Shown here: piece by piece, positions 13,101 to 26,023 of the stretch
Numbering within the stretch: the first letter of the stretch is position 1
How the letters are laid out: each line of letters opens with the position of its first letter
Assembly (NCBI GenBank): GCA_963920665.1
Contig: OY987269.1
Location: 10,666,501-10,730,500 of the forward strand
DNA: 64,000 bases
From: Straminergon stramineum
Taxonomy: Eukaryota; Streptophyta; Bryopsida; Hypnales; Calliergonaceae
Direction: 5' to 3'
The notes under the pieces: model-generated
What the model was told of the DNA's origin: nothing
Seen by the model: the letters and a program-made list of their open reading frames with translations, nothing else
Database searches by the model: none
Made by a program: the position numbers and the translations under genes

Positions 13101-16100
13101 TATTGGTTGATTATGTGACCAAATGATGCCTACTAAATCTGGCAGGGCTGCCTTGATTCCTGGCCAACCATAAGCACGACTGACCCTTCTATCGTCCTCT
13201 TGGGCAGATTGGAAGACTTCTCGGAGCTTTCTACGCTCGTTCTTCGAGAAGCACAACTTCTGCTCTCCCAAGACAACGCGCTGATTACTTCTTTCACCCT
13301 GGAGAAATCTAATCGTTTCAAGAATCAAGCGTTCAGCGCTATGCAACTCGTCGTTTTATTGATCTTTTCCGTTCACAATGTCGGGACTAAGAAAGACAAG
13401 AGCAGTCGTAATTCTCAGCGACCAGAAATGTCACCCGTTGTAATGCAAGCCACTATATTTGCATTTCGATTCATGACTGGCGTGTTGCAGGATTGCACGA
13501 GAACGGAAGAGCCATGTTGCAGTCCCTTGTTTCCTGCAGTAGTGGTCTTCTGCAATTGGCTGTCCTGCTACCCGGACTTTTGCCAACAAATTCAGAGTGA
13601 TGAGGAATGTGAGAAACTGCAATGCAGTTTCGTGAAGGAAGCGTGCATGCTCTTATCAAAGTGCGTGCAACAAGGTGGCTTGGCCAAACCTCACGACAAT
13701 GACTCTGTAGCTTATTCTGAAAAGGAAGGTCATCATGGAACTGAAACCGTTTTATGGGAAGACAAAGAACTGTGTGGTATAGTCCCTTTGAAGCATTTAG
13801 AAACTTCGGAGACTGCTTTGAAATTATCGTTGTTGGCCAAGAGTGCCCACAATGTGCCTGAGTCTGCGTGCATTGTGCGTGCGGAGCGCCTTATGAAGGC
13901 CTTGACGTTCCTTTGTTCTGTGCTCAAGTTGGATTCTTCAGAACTTGACGCTATTACTGCGGTCAGCAAGTCTGTATTGGGTTGGACCTCTATAAGAGCT
14001 AGTCCTACTGAACGGATCAGATGCTCCCAATCTTCTGGAGGTTCGGTTAGGACTGCAGATGGATCAATGCAGTTGAAAACTCAAGGCCCGTGTATTGTCC
14101 AGCGGAGTATTGAGAATACTCTATCGAGTCCTTTCAGAAAGGAAGACTGCCTATTTCCGCAGTCCAGGGACCGGAACTCTGGTTCTGCGGGCCCAGCCAA
14201 ACTTGCAAGCCTCTCCTGTGGTAAGTTACGCCAGCTTCAAAACGGATTTCTGCTCCTGGGTGTTCCAATTTCTCCTGCATTCTTTGACTGGGCTCTGGGG
14301 TTTCGCTGTATTTAATAGTTCTTTAGTATTTGCTTCACAGAGGCCTGAAAATATATATCTTTATAGCAACCATTCTTCACTTGAAGTTCCTCTCGAAGCT
14401 TGTGAGCATTAGACCTCTGAGTACCTATCTTCTTTGGATCAGTATTGTAGAAGGTGAAAAGTACTACACATTTTCGTTAGTCCGACCTTCGTAACGATAT
14501 TCCAGGATGATCTGTAGACCAAGACCGCTGACATCCTTGTTAATGTCACTGCAGAAGGCTCTCATCAGCACAAAGTTATCACTGAAAGAGAGCTCAAAGT
14601 TTCCCGCTTCTCAGAAGGAAGCGCCTTACAACAACCAGAAAGTGAGCCTTGTGACAACAATGTAGAAAGCGTCTTAGAGGATCCCGTTCGCAACAATGTA
14701 GAGCCTAAAGATGATGGCACCTTGTGTTCCGTTGGTCGGGGACCGCTGTCACTTGGAGACTGGGTGAAAGCACCTGCTGGTGGCGATGGAAATGTTGATG
14801 CATCCCCAGCTTTAGAGAAACGGACCAAGTCTCGATCGGGGGCTTCACAACAAGCCCAGACTCACTCATCAGGTGAAGAATCATTAAATCCAAGTTTGAG
14901 CTTCAAGGCAGTTTGCGGAACACCGAAACCTCTTCTTGTTCCATTGAGCAGGAATGCCGAAGTGGATGATCCAAGAGAGAAGGAGCAACATCTAGATTTG
15001 TCCGCGGTTCGTAAAGAGACTGACACCCATGCATCCTTATCATTGAATCGCCCAGACGCTGCTCAAGATCCCATTGAGATTGACTTTGGAGATCAGAATG
15101 TGGAGAAGGATGGCACCGTGCTTGAAGAACTTGATTCAAGTAAGAGCAGAGAACGGAAACATCTATCCCATGAACCTTTGCAAGGTTCCTCTCCAGACTC
15201 TTCCAAAGGTTATGATGCAGTCCACCAAAGTGAAGAAGCGAATCTAGGAGTTGATTCAAGAAAGAGCAAGAAACAGAAACATGCATCCCATGAACCTTTG
15301 CAAGGTTCCTCTCCAGACTCTTCCGAAGGTTATGATGCAGTCCACCAAAGTGAAGAAGCGAATCTAGGAGTTGATTCAAGAAAGAGCAAGAAACAGAAAC
15401 ATCCATGCCATGAACCTTCGAAAGGGTCTTCTCCAGAATCCTCGAAAGGTTATGAAGCAGGTGACCAACGTGAAGAAGATGGCACGAGGAAGGACGGAGA
15501 CGGTATCGACATTGAGCCAGGGAAACAGAATCCCTTGGCAACAAGTTTGGAGGAGGTTCGCTGTACTGTCCATGATACAAGGATACAAGAGCTAAATAAT
15601 CCTTCTCAATTGATGTTTGGTCATACCGTCCAGAGTTTACCAGATCATGGTGTTGCATCCAATCAGCTGGTTGCTGATGGCACTGTACAGCGGGACCCTG
15701 CAAATCTTGACAATCAGGAAATTGTTTCTTCGGTGGGTACTCCAAGAATAGGTTTGGAGGACGTCTGTCCTATCATTTCAGGGCGAGGCAAGAAAAGGAA
15801 ACACGAAGCCGTAACTCCAGAGGTGCGGAGCACATTACCTTCCTCGAGGTGCCAAAATTGTCAGGGTATAAATCCAGGTGAGGGCCCCTCCGAAAGGGTT
15901 AACGGGGCCGCACCACAAAGTAGGACATGCCATGATGAGGATGCTCGTTTCAGCAGTCAGCATGGACAAGGAAGTTGCAAGGATCAAAACCCTTGCTCAA
16001 GTCAAGGCTCAGGTATGGAGAGTCCTTTCAAGCGACCTCGGCTGAAGGAATGGAACCGTGAAGAATTCGAGGATTGGCTTGACACAGTCACTCATGCGGT

Positions 16101-16245
16101 TCCTCAGGCATTGACCAAACTGGCAAGTGCCATGCGCAAAGCCTCATTCGCACTCTCTGATTTTGGGGGTTTCCTCGAGTTTGGAGCCAAAGTGAATGCT
16201 GCCAAATTTAATCTCGGATTTGGAGCGCACCATGGGGAACAATGA
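10196..16245 (+). CDS. SMG7/EST1-like nonsense-mediated mRNA decay factor
   Basis: SMG7 binds phosphorylated UPF1 through a 14-3-3-like domain built on TPR helices and directs target mRNAs to decay; in plants it also acts in meiotic exit. I read seven exons: 10196-10239, 10663-11087, 11956-12155, 12351-12473, 12871-13061, 13208-14220 and 14555-16245. They sum to 3687 nt (1228 aa) and every junction is in phase. The second ATG (10196) is used because only it gives the phase-2 junction needed at 10663; ATG 10180 does not. Family signatures are EQQLWQLHY (~72-79), FLDEATGFYHGLIAKLGAKHGL, CHRCYIYLGDLSRYKEL, NYYRQASALWPAGGNPHNQLGVLATYAGD and the helical QAFSAMQLVVLLIFSVHN. The last exon is a long, poorly conserved hydrophilic tail with three 40-aa repeats and an end resembling plant SMG7 (SPFKRPRLKEWNREEFEDWL). 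The acceptor at 11956 is the least certain boundary. Confidence 0.88.
15131..15490 (+). repeat. Three tandem 120-bp units inside the SMG7 last exon
   Basis: Units begin with ttgattcaag at 15131, 15251 and 15371 and keep the reading frame, so each encodes 40 residues (core KHxSHEPLQGSSPDSSxGYD, then AVHQSEEANLGVDS). The first two are nearly identical and the third is more diverged (CHEPSKGSSPES). The encoded segment is Ser/Glu/Lys-rich and predicted to be disordered. Confidence 0.9.
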
Positions 16246-17025
16246 TTATCCTTCCTGTAGCATTTTTAGCAGGTAAGATCAGTGGCTGAACTCAGACTGC
16301 TGCCTGAATAGGAAAATTCTTCTATCTCATACAATTGAAAGTGCAACTATGCGATTTGAAGCATATTCAAGCACCCTATCTTAGATAGCTCACTCGGTAG
16401 ATTATTCTACTTAATGTACATTAGGTTTGTGCATGATACTGTACAAAGAAAAGAAATCTGTTGCCAACAATAAACGAATCTGTGACAGATAGCAGGATTG
16501 TGTTTTTCATTTTTTGTTCTTTAGTGGGATGGCTTCAAGGATTTGGTTTAGGCTGCCAATTCTGCATAATGTTTTGTTATGCGGTATCTTCAACAGAGTT
16601 TCCGGCGGATTACGACAAATTTTCTATTAAATTCGGCCGTGAATGTTCCCCTCAGAATTTCCGATGGGCCTTTCCTAACGCATGAATTTTGAATGCTTAA
16701 AGACATGAAATGAATCGCTAAGGGTTGGCAGAACTTGCAATTCCGGCTTCGCGATTTGCAAGTTGGTTACCAAATTGGGTACAGCCCAATTCTTGTTTCT
16801 CTTAAGTACTTGCTCTTTGGCATATTTTGAGAGTGTTCGAACGAGCTAGCTCTGGGATCCCTTTACTTATTTCTATTTCTAACGTCACCACCCTGATCAA
16901 CTGTAGATACTCCCAGGTTTGGTTCTGTTTTAATGTGTGCTGTCACTGCTGTGTAAGACATGGTTAGATGCTGCTAGTTACAATGTCTTGTCAATGTTAT
17001 TGTACTGGTATAACTGTTTCTTATA

Positions 17026-17570
17026 CTCCCTTTGTCCCATAATACTAGTCCTTTTTTGTAGTAGTGAAAGTGTTATGGATTTGGCAACAATATTTTAATG
17101 CATGTTACAATCAATTCATTCTGTAGTGAATTATGTGTAATGTGTCCTCTCAAAGTCCTCTCAAGTGCTAAAAAAGTTGACATTATTGCTATCAAGGAAA
17201 GATCAAAAAGTAGGAAATTGCAATAGATATGAAGTGCCAAATATGAATATGGGTAGGCCTATAAAGAAGGAAGACTTCTTCTGTAACTACCTTGCCTTCT
17301 CCATGTGTTAAAAAGTGCACAAAAATGGCTTGGAATTCAATAGGGTCAATGAAAAGTAGAATGTACTTTTGATTTTTGACCCAATCAACTTCAAATTGCC
17401 ATAAAAATTCAATATTGAGTATTTTTTTTAAACTATATTATATATAATAAAACAAAAGAAACCATCTTCAGCCCTAAAGTTTGGTCTAAAGTACATTGTT
17501 GAAGGAAATAAGTAATTTGGGACAAATGAAAAAAAACAAAAGGGACTAGTATTATGGGACCAAGAAGGAG
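17026..17570. mobile_element. Stowaway-type MITE (Tc1/mariner-derived, non-autonomous)
   Basis: The left end after a TA dinucleotide (17024-17025) reads CTCCCTTTGTCCCATAATAC, followed by TAGTCC. The right end, read on the minus strand from 17570, is CTCCTTCTTGGTCCCATAAT, followed by ACTAGTCC. These inverted ends match the classic Stowaway CTCCCTCCGT terminus. The element is about 545 bp with no transposase. The right-hand TA is not preserved. Confidence 0.75.
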
Positions 17571-18281
17571 GACGTTGCTACCATATCATTGTATTAGGGG
17601 AAATTCGGAAACTTGATCAATTCTTATAAGATTGGAATTTAGTCAAATGTTGTTGAGGATGTTAGTTTTAGAACAATTTGCATTCTTGATTGGAAAGACA
17701 AAGCTATTTACATCCAATGATATATAAATTATGGATGAAATATCATTTATATAACCAAATATCTATCAAATCATTTAAATGTGACATTATCATCCTATTT
17801 TAGAAGTGTTTTGGGTACTTTCTAGTAACTTCATCCATTCAAAGTTGAAGAATATTTTTAAAAGTATTCTAATTCCCCCTCCCCTCCAAATGACCACAAA
17901 TTATATTCCCCTCGATGGTTTATAGAGTGGGGTCTTGAATAAGCAACTTCATTGTGAGAGGCTTTGTTTGTATAGTTGTGGTTCACTTTTTGAATAAAAC
18001 AGCTACTCAAAGTCCTTATGGTAGCTTCTATCACTTCAAAAGCCTTGTCATCTAAATCTAACAAGCAAATAGAATACAAATTGATTCATGTTGGCCCCCA
18101 AATGGACCACAATTCTTCTCCTTCATTCTCATGGCCAAGGCTAGACCACATTTGACCTTGTAATACCTAAGGGATAAATCTCCAATTTTTTTACCAGAGA
18201 AATAAATATAAAAATCACCCCCAAAATATGGAGTGGTTAATTTTGCATTTTATACCTTTTCTATACTACTGCATGGTCCTT

Positions 18282-18630
18282 GATTCCAAATATGAATTCA
18301 AAATTTCCATATTTTGTTGTCTAAGGTACATGAGATATGTGTTCAATTTTCCCATGGTTTCTAATTCTACAACACCAAATGTAGTCAAAGAGTATCTCTA
18401 CACCAACTTGGAGTGAAGATGTTCAAAGGTGGTAGTGAAGTGGAGACGACGCAAAAGATTCAAAATATGAATTCAAAATTTCCAAAATTTTTCATCCAAA
18501 GTGTATAAGAAATTCATGCATTCAATTTCCCTCTAGTTTCTAATTCCACAACAACAAATGTGGCCATAGAGTATCTCCATGCCAACTTGGAGTGAAGATG
18601 CTTAGAGGTATTGAAGTCAAGATGCGACAT
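18282..18630 (+). repeat. Direct duplication, ~176-bp period
   Basis: A block starting gattccaaatatgaattca at 18282 recurs as gattcaaaatatgaattca at 18458. Both continue through tttctaattc(t/c)acaacaac and agagtatctc to ccaacttggagtgaagatg. The copies have diverged. No coding potential is seen. Confidence 0.7.
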
Positions 18631-20929
18631 ACAAAAATTGACAACTTTGTATGTTGTCATTTTATGTTTTGGTTGTCCCTTCACAATTACTTTATACACG
18701 AAGTTGTCTCCAGTGACAACCAAAAATCAATTTGGGTTGTTATTTTAACAACCGAAATATTTATAGGTTGTTCCTTTCAAGTAAGCCAATACTAGTATTA
18801 GCTTATAATTAGCTTCGTAGAGTTGAGTGTCTAACATTTTTGATGGTTTGGTTTACTTAGTGAGATTACTTAGACCTTATTTTAAGGCACATTTAGAGTC
18901 TTTACTACCTTTTGGTTGTTGGCTTGTTGCCCTATCCCAAATCAAATATTGACTAAAGCAACTTAGGCAGATGAAATGCTCAACTTTATCGTCCATTCAT
19001 CTTTTATGACTTCCACTACTTTGCTAAGCCTCCTTTGACTAGTTCTTAGGTCCTAGTCCCAAACTTCAACTTAGAATCATATTAAATCAATTCTTTAGTG
19101 ACAAAGGCTTTTCAATTGACCAAGAATCATGTTAAACCATCATTATAGACATTAGAGAAATTTCAGCCCTTTGGATGGTCCTCTGACTCCCATACAAATG
19201 TGCAAATGGAAAAAAAATCAACTCAAATCTTGTCATAGATAATCTTGCTAGTTTGTATTAGCTTACGTGCTTTGTTGGATTGGTGAATAAATTATAGATT
19301 TATAGATTTATTTTCTTTATTAAAAAATATTTTATTTTATTTCACTGCATTTGCACATCAACCAAAAGTCAATTGGCCTTCCATAGGGCCCAAATTTTTT
19401 TGAATGGTAGTTTGAATTTTGAAACTTCAAGCCAAAATTATAATGACAAATTTTGCAATTGATTCCATAAATTTTGAAGAAGTGCAAGTCAAGTAGTGCG
19501 ATATCAAAAGTTGACATATTTAGGAAATGATTTATGTTGATTGATTATCAATACCATAGCTTCTCACTTGTGGAGAAAAAATTTATAAACCTAAATACTT
19601 AGATATTTTATTTTTTGTCTTAATATTCTATAGGATTTCTATTTAGAATTAGAATTTTGAAAAAAATATATATTTTAAAAAATGTGACTATGAGAACCCA
19701 AAAATTTGAAAGTGTGTGGGGGGGGTTACCACCAAAAATTAGAATAATTTGTCTTTTTAACAGCCAAATTTAGGGAAAGTTGTCAAAGATATTTTAGAAG
19801 AAATAGTCAAAAAAAAATTTTTTGACTTTGAGATGCCCTAATGAACCTTGACCCATCTTGACGTGCATAGAAAAAGCATGAAAAGTGTTCCAAAAGTCAA
19901 AGGCATTGAATCCATCCTATTGTTCTATGGTACTTCATCCTCAAACCATCTTCTTCTAGGACCAATTTTTTTTACTAAAAATTTGAGTGTCTTCATTCTA
20001 TGCAAGAATCTAAATGTGACAGGTTTTGGTTAATGATGATTTTGTACTTACTTAAGTTTACAACTTATACAAGTTTTATGATGATGTGAAACTAGTGAAA
20101 CTTTGCATTAGGAGTGAACCAAGATTGATTTTGAACCTTGAAGCAATAGAAGGCCTTCTAAAAGGAGAGGGTCCAATTTGATATGTACACCTAAAGCTTC
20201 ACTAATTACAACTGAGCATAATTACTATTATTTACTATAAATTATTATTATTAGATCTTATTGGTAGTTGAAAGAGGATTCCAATGCATTTTAGCAAAGA
20301 ATTGAAGTATTAGCATGTGAGTATAAAATCTCTAAGTAGTCATGAGTTTAAGAATCTATATTATAGACTCCTTCTATGGTTATAGGTACCTCATGTTATA
20401 GACTCTTTCCATAATAGTATACATACATTATATGTAGATATGTCATAAACGCCTTCAAATGATTGTAGACATATACCTACAACTAGTTTTAAGCTAGGCT
20501 TGTAGGCTCATGTCTTTGTGCTCATGCACTATCATTGTTGCATTTTAGCATGCATTATTTGAACACACATGAATATCAAGTTATGAATTTTCAAAGTATT
20601 TTTTCTAGGTATATTCAAAACTAACAATAGGCTCTTGTAGACTTTTATCTTTTTTATTATGTACATCTTATCTATTGGTAATCAATATATATGTAGGAAA
20701 TCTAATGCTTTTGGTATAGATGTCGCATTTTGGTAGTACAATAGGATGTATTCCATTACTTGCCTAACAACACTTACTTACAAGAGGTCAAAAGAAAAAA
20801 CACTATGTCAATCTTTGAGTCGAAATTAAGTAATGAACAGATATCTCTATAATTATGTGTTACATTTTTTAATTAAAAAACATGTTTTAAATATTGAGAC
20901 CGTAGAACTAGCTATGAGCTTCCATCGTT

Positions 20930-21703
20930 GGCAAGTGAAGACCTCAGAGTTAGGATTTAGGGTTCCCCTTCCACTTCAGAACGCCACTGAAACCTCGTCC
21001 TGGAGGACGGGCGACTTGCACATCGCCGCTCCCGAATCGCACGCGGGGAGGCCTCTTTCACGCCGTTGCTTTCATTTTGCTGCAGTACAGTAAGTCTGTT
21101 CCTTCGATTTGCGACTTTGAAGTGATTTCTTCGAGTATTTTGAAGTTTTTTTGAGCTCACTGAAGCTTTTATGTCGAGCCCTAATTTTTTTCTTAGAATT
21201 GTTGGTTTCTGATCTCAGAAGGTAAATCCTCTCGAGGCGGAAATCGTGTTTGGCTAGGCGCAGATACCATGTTTACTTGTGCTGTACGAAATTGATGTAT
21301 TGTGGTCTTATTTGGAAAAATTAAACTAGGGTTTTAGAGCTTAGTGTTGCCATTTTGTTTTGTCGATGTTTCGTATTCGAAGTATGTGGATTTTCTTTTC
21401 TGCCGCTTCGGATAAGTGGATGCTGAAGCTCTGCGAATTGCTAAGGATGATTATATTTGTTTAATATGGTTTTACACTGTGGGATACCCTTGATTCTGCG
21501 TCAGCAAGGCATTTTTTAATTGCTGGTGGTACTTTGTTGTTGAGGTGTTATTTAGAGCACGGTACTTCTAGTGCGACTTGTAGGAGGGTATAGTCCTAAT
21601 AAGCAAGTGACGAGGAAGTGAAAGCCTTTTGAACCCTAATGTAAGTTTCTGTTTTTGTTTTTTATTGCCTCTTGAAGATTTGTGCCAGTTAGAGGTCGTG
21701 AGA
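20930..21703 (+). promoter_or_regulatory. Promoter / untranslated first exon and leader intron of ProRS
   Basis: AT-rich DNA gives way at about 20930 to a GC- and CpG-rich block (about 20940-21075) with a GGATTTAGGGTT element near 20953. A strong donor (GTAAGT) lies at 21090, and an acceptor (tgtgccag, ending at 21688) lies 15 nt upstream of the ProRS ATG. I infer a non-coding exon ending at 21089 and a ~600-bp leader intron containing CTAGGGTTTTAG near 21327. Confidence 0.55.
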
Positions 21704-24700
21704 ATGGCGGAAAAGGGGGATGAGCGGGTGAGTGTGAACGATCTCGACGTCGCAGAGAAGGTGAGTATCAGCGGCGCTGAAGCTCCGGAGGCCAAGCCCA
21801 ACGAGAAGAAGGAGAAGCCCAAGAAAGCCCCCAAGGAGAAGAAGCCCGTAGTGCACGGAGGAGCCGCTCAAGGAGGTTAGCAGTTGCAGACTGCTTCTCT
21901 TTTTTGAGGAACCTCATTTGTTTCGGAGAGTTTTCTTTTTTCTTTTTTCTTTTTTTGGAATTGGATTGCTGAAGTGGCATGCACAATGAAGGGATAGAGA
22001 TTGTGTAGACATGGCTGAGGGTTCTCAATCAAGAGCACTTGTCTTGTCTGGATCTTGACGATTTCTTGCAACGTTGCGTCTGTAACAAGTTACCTAATAT
22101 TTCTTGTGTGGGCTGGGCAGCCAAGAAGGAAGTGAAGAAGGAGTCGGGACTTGGCCTTGCTTTCAAGAAGGATGAAAACTTTGGAGAATGGTACTCAGAT
22201 GTAAGTCGGCTAAATTGAAGGTTTTGAAGAGTCTTTAGATCTTCGCAGTGCGGTGTTGCATATATTTCATACTCATCGGAACTCATGTCAAGATCTCTGA
22301 CGTCGTTCAATGTTTGGGGTGAGCCCTGTTTGCGGTGCTTATTGCTTATAGATTCTCTGGTCAAGTTGATATACTCGGAACTGGCATTAATTCTATACCG
22401 CCTCGTTATGATCTGTATCGGTCGGTGTTTTGGAGCTGCAGATTGTTGTGCGAGGCGAAATGATTGAGTACTACGACGTCTCAGGCTGTTACATTCTTCG
22501 GCCGTGGTCTTACTCGATCTGGGAAACCATCAAGGACTTTTTTGACAAGGAAATCAAGAAGATGGGCATTGAGAACACGTACTTCCCTCTGTTTGTTTCG
22601 GAAAAGGCTTTGACCAAAGAGAAAGACCACGTAGAAGGCTTTGCCCCTGAGGTACTTGGCTCTCTTGCATAGATTTCGTGTTGTTCTTGTGAAGTTCAGC
22701 GTCACGAAACCCTAAACCTGAGGCTTACTCATGTGCTTCTGTATCAATTTCTGCTTGTTCACCTCGTATGTGATGTTTGGCTATGGCCAGGTTGCCTGGG
22801 TGACGAAATCTGGAGATTCTAAACTTGAAGAGCCTATTGCCATTCGGCCCACCAGTGAAACTGTAATGTACCCTATTTTCGCGAAATGGATTCGTGGTCA
22901 CCGTGATCTTCCGCTTAAAATCAATCAGTGGTGCAATGTGGTGCGATGGGAGTTTAAGCACCCCACCCCTTTCATCAGGTGGGGCTTTGAGAATTACCTG
23001 GAAACTGATTTGAACATTTTCTTAATTTTCTTAGATTTGAACAAGTTTTGAATCACTATAATTTTAGGAGTAGAATTCAAGTTACCACTTCTAGTTAACC
23101 GCTTCTGTGCGGTCCTTGGGTAGCAAGTGGATGACTTGATTCCGGAGAGTTAAAATTTCACTGGATGTGGTTTCTGAGAATGATTTCGTTCATGTTGCTC
23201 AGGCCTTGATCATTATAACCTTGTAGGCATGCGTTTAACCAACTTCGATACTACAAATCTGATGTAAGAATCTCGCTCTTTTACGCAGGAGTCGTGAGTT
23301 TTTGTGGCAAGAAGGTCATACCGCATTCGCTACCAAAGGAGAAGCAGACATTGAGGTAAGTCACTTCTATTTCATAGCCTGGTGACTCGTAATTGAAATT
23401 TGGGTTTCACATATTTTCGATGAGGTTAGAACTGTTCTTTTCAGTTCTGAAAGGTTTCTAAAGCATTTTCAAATTGTAACCCACTAACGGTTTGGAGTCA
23501 TTGATATGTCGGCAGGTGCTTCAAATTTTGGAGCTGTATCGCAGGGTGTATGAGGAGCTTCTTGCAGTTCCGGTCATCAAGGGCGTGAAAAGCGAGGTTG
23601 AGAAGTTCGCTGGCGGTCTGTATACCACCACTGTTGAGGTACATCTCTGTTTATCTTGATGGCATTTTTTTTTAACTTGGTCATCCACCCTTATCCTAAT
23701 CTCTGACGGACAAAGCAGCTCTTGTTTATTTTTTCACGTGTTCTCCTATCCTTTGGTGATTCATTGTAAATCGAATAACCAGATAAAAGGTTGGAAAAAC
23801 GATAATATTTTTGTAAAAGTATAAACAGTGTTGAGCTTCAGTATGTTACTCAAATTCTATGTGTTCAGTGAAAAAGAGAAGTACTTTGAAATAGGTTTCT
23901 TTAGGGGTGAATATCATCTACGACAGCACCAAACTCGTGTATCTATTTATACTAAGGTAGGAACCGGAGGTCCAGGTCGCCAAGTCAACTTTATTTTTGC
24001 TTCAATTGAACACCATGCTGTGCCAATGCACAGGCGTTCATCCCTGCCACAGGGCGTGGAGTGCAAGGGGCGACATCACATTGTTTGGGCCAGAATTTCG
24101 CCAAGATGTTCGAAATCTATTTTGAGGACGAGAACAGGGAGCGTAAGATGGTGTGGCAGAACTCTTGGGGTCTTACCACCAGATCTGTAAGCCTTTGCTG
24201 GTTACAATTTGCTACCCGTTCAACAATTCAAAATTGTAACTATATTCACTTTTGTTATGCAGCATTCTCCCTGTAGGTTCTCTTATTCATTAGATCTGTA
24301 CTGATTGCAGATCGGAGTTATGGTGATGGTGCATGGAGACAACAAAGGACTGGTTCTTCCCCCAAGAGTAGCACCCATCCAGGTGGTTGTCATTCCTGTG
24401 CCGTTCAAAACTATCGACCCTTCCGATGAATGCTTGAAAGTCACCCGGCAGTTGCAGGAAGCCGGATTCAGAGTGAAGGAAGATTTGAGAGATAACTATT
24501 CCCCTGGGTGGAAGTATTCACATTGGGAGCTCAAAGGTGTACCCTTGAGGATTGAAATTGGTCCCAGGGATATTGAGAAGAAGCAGGTACAACCAGTGAC
24601 GCTCATCATATCCTCGTTTATTATTAGGAGCTGCATGTACGACTGTTGTGAATTCATGTAACCACGTTACGAATAATAGTGTTTTGTGGTTTTAGAACGT

Positions 24701-26023
24701 GATATGATGTAATTCAAAAACAAACTCTCACATTATTGTTCTTAATGTAAATGCTGAGGTTTATCCCGGTATTTTCATTTTCTTTTTGTTTATTTTAGTT
24801 TCAGTGTATTACAAAGCCTGCACTTATTTTCTGGTGTTTACAAGCTTCGGTGGTAAAAGTAGTGTTGGATAAACTTTGTTTTCACGCTTTGGTATTTTAT
24901 AGGTTCGAGTGGTTCGCCGAGACCTGGAAGACAAAGCTGAGGGGCGATCTCAGGATATCCCCATGGCTGGCCTTGCGGAGAAGATCGGGGAGATTTTGGA
25001 CACGATACAAAAAGGACTCTTGGAAAAAGCTCGAGAAGAGAGGACCTCCTGCATAGCAGTAGCTGATAACTGGGTTGACTTTGTGACTGCCTTAAACGAC
25101 AAGAAGATGGTCCTTGCACCGTGGTGTGACGAAGTGGTGAGTGATTTTTAATCTCTAAAGGATCAAGAGCCCCAAATTAGGCCTGATGTCTTTTCCAGCT
25201 GTTTTGAGTAGGTCATATGTGGGCTTTCTTTTCTTTTCTTTAAATATTTTGACCCACACATGCATTGTTCGTCAATAGTTTTGCTGATATTAAAATTAGC
25301 CACATCTAATTTCTATTTTTCACAGTATGGTTCATCGAATCAATCCTACTCTAATTATGAATCTTCGGTGCTCTAGGGGTTAATCCTGAACTGCTCAAAT
25401 GTCCTAGAGTGGCCTCCATATCTATAGGAGTTGAAATTTATCATTGATGATGAAGAGGAAGGTTACAAATTGTATCAGTAGAACGAAGTGATCATGTCCT
25501 ACATTTTATAACAATTGAATTATATTTTGTAAGTTCTTAGAGTCTACAAGTCTAAGTTCTTATAGTCTAGCTTGCAAAGTGGATTTTCTATTTTTTGTTT
25601 GGGCCTATAGGGGTGAGGTTCTTTATTATCTTGGCGGTAGAACTGCTTCTGTGCCTGGGTTCTCTGGTAGAAGTTCTTTGAATGTTCAGTAATCAAGTTG
25701 GGGCCTTGAATATGCAGGAAGTGGAGGAAAGCGTGAAGGCAAGAACAAAGGGAGAGGCTGGTGCTGCCAAGACTCTCTGCATGCCATTTGAACAAGAAAC
25801 CCTTCCAATGGTGTCAAATACACTCCCTGAAGGTGCCTATCTTTTTTTTTTTACTTTGGGTGTTTCAATTGTCTATCTTTTCTTTATGTCATTTGCGGCA
25901 TATGCACTTCGTGATGACCTGTTCTGACTGACGCTGTTGTGCTGGGCGACAATCTCAGGAACCAAGTGTTTTGCATCTGGCAAACCTGCTAAGAAATGGG
26001 CCCTGTGGGGACGCAGTTACTGA
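21704..26023 (+). CDS. Prolyl-tRNA synthetase, eukaryotic/cytosolic type
   Basis: This class II aminoacyl-tRNA synthetase charges tRNA-Pro with proline. Eleven exons are read: 21704-21875, 22121-22200, 22442-22651, 22791-22978, 23289-23355, 23516-23638, 24034-24186, 24311-24586, 24903-25136, 25718-25832 and 25959-26023. All are in phase, for 1683 nt (560 aa). The N-terminus is a Lys-rich extension ([17 protein letters not shown]). The catalytic core follows: [15 protein letters not shown], the proline-site loop [16 protein letters not shown], motif 2 ([16 protein letters not shown]), the GHTAFA loop and motif 3 ([19 protein letters not shown]). The anticodon-binding domain spans about [11 protein letters not shown] to [12 protein letters not shown]. 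The C-terminal domain has several Cys (APWCDE, TLCMPF, KCFASGK) and the typical terminal Tyr (WALWGRSY), as in archaeal/eukaryotic-type ProRS. No organelle transit peptide is evident, so a cytosolic location is inferred. Confidence 0.95.

Larger units (their letters stand above)
16246..20929. other. Spacer between SMG7 and ProRS, AT-rich, repeat-bearing
   Basis: About 800 bp after the SMG7 stop is moderate in GC and probably holds its 3' UTR. Beyond 17.0 kb the DNA is strongly AT-rich. It contains one MITE (17026-17570) and one local duplication (18282-18630), listed separately. Open frames here are short, lack motifs and show no splice context. Confidence 0.6.

Noticed and set aside
14903..15745. 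280-codon minus-strand frame opposite the SMG7 last exon
   Set aside because: It is the antisense of a well-supported exon and includes the same 120-bp repeats; no independent evidence.
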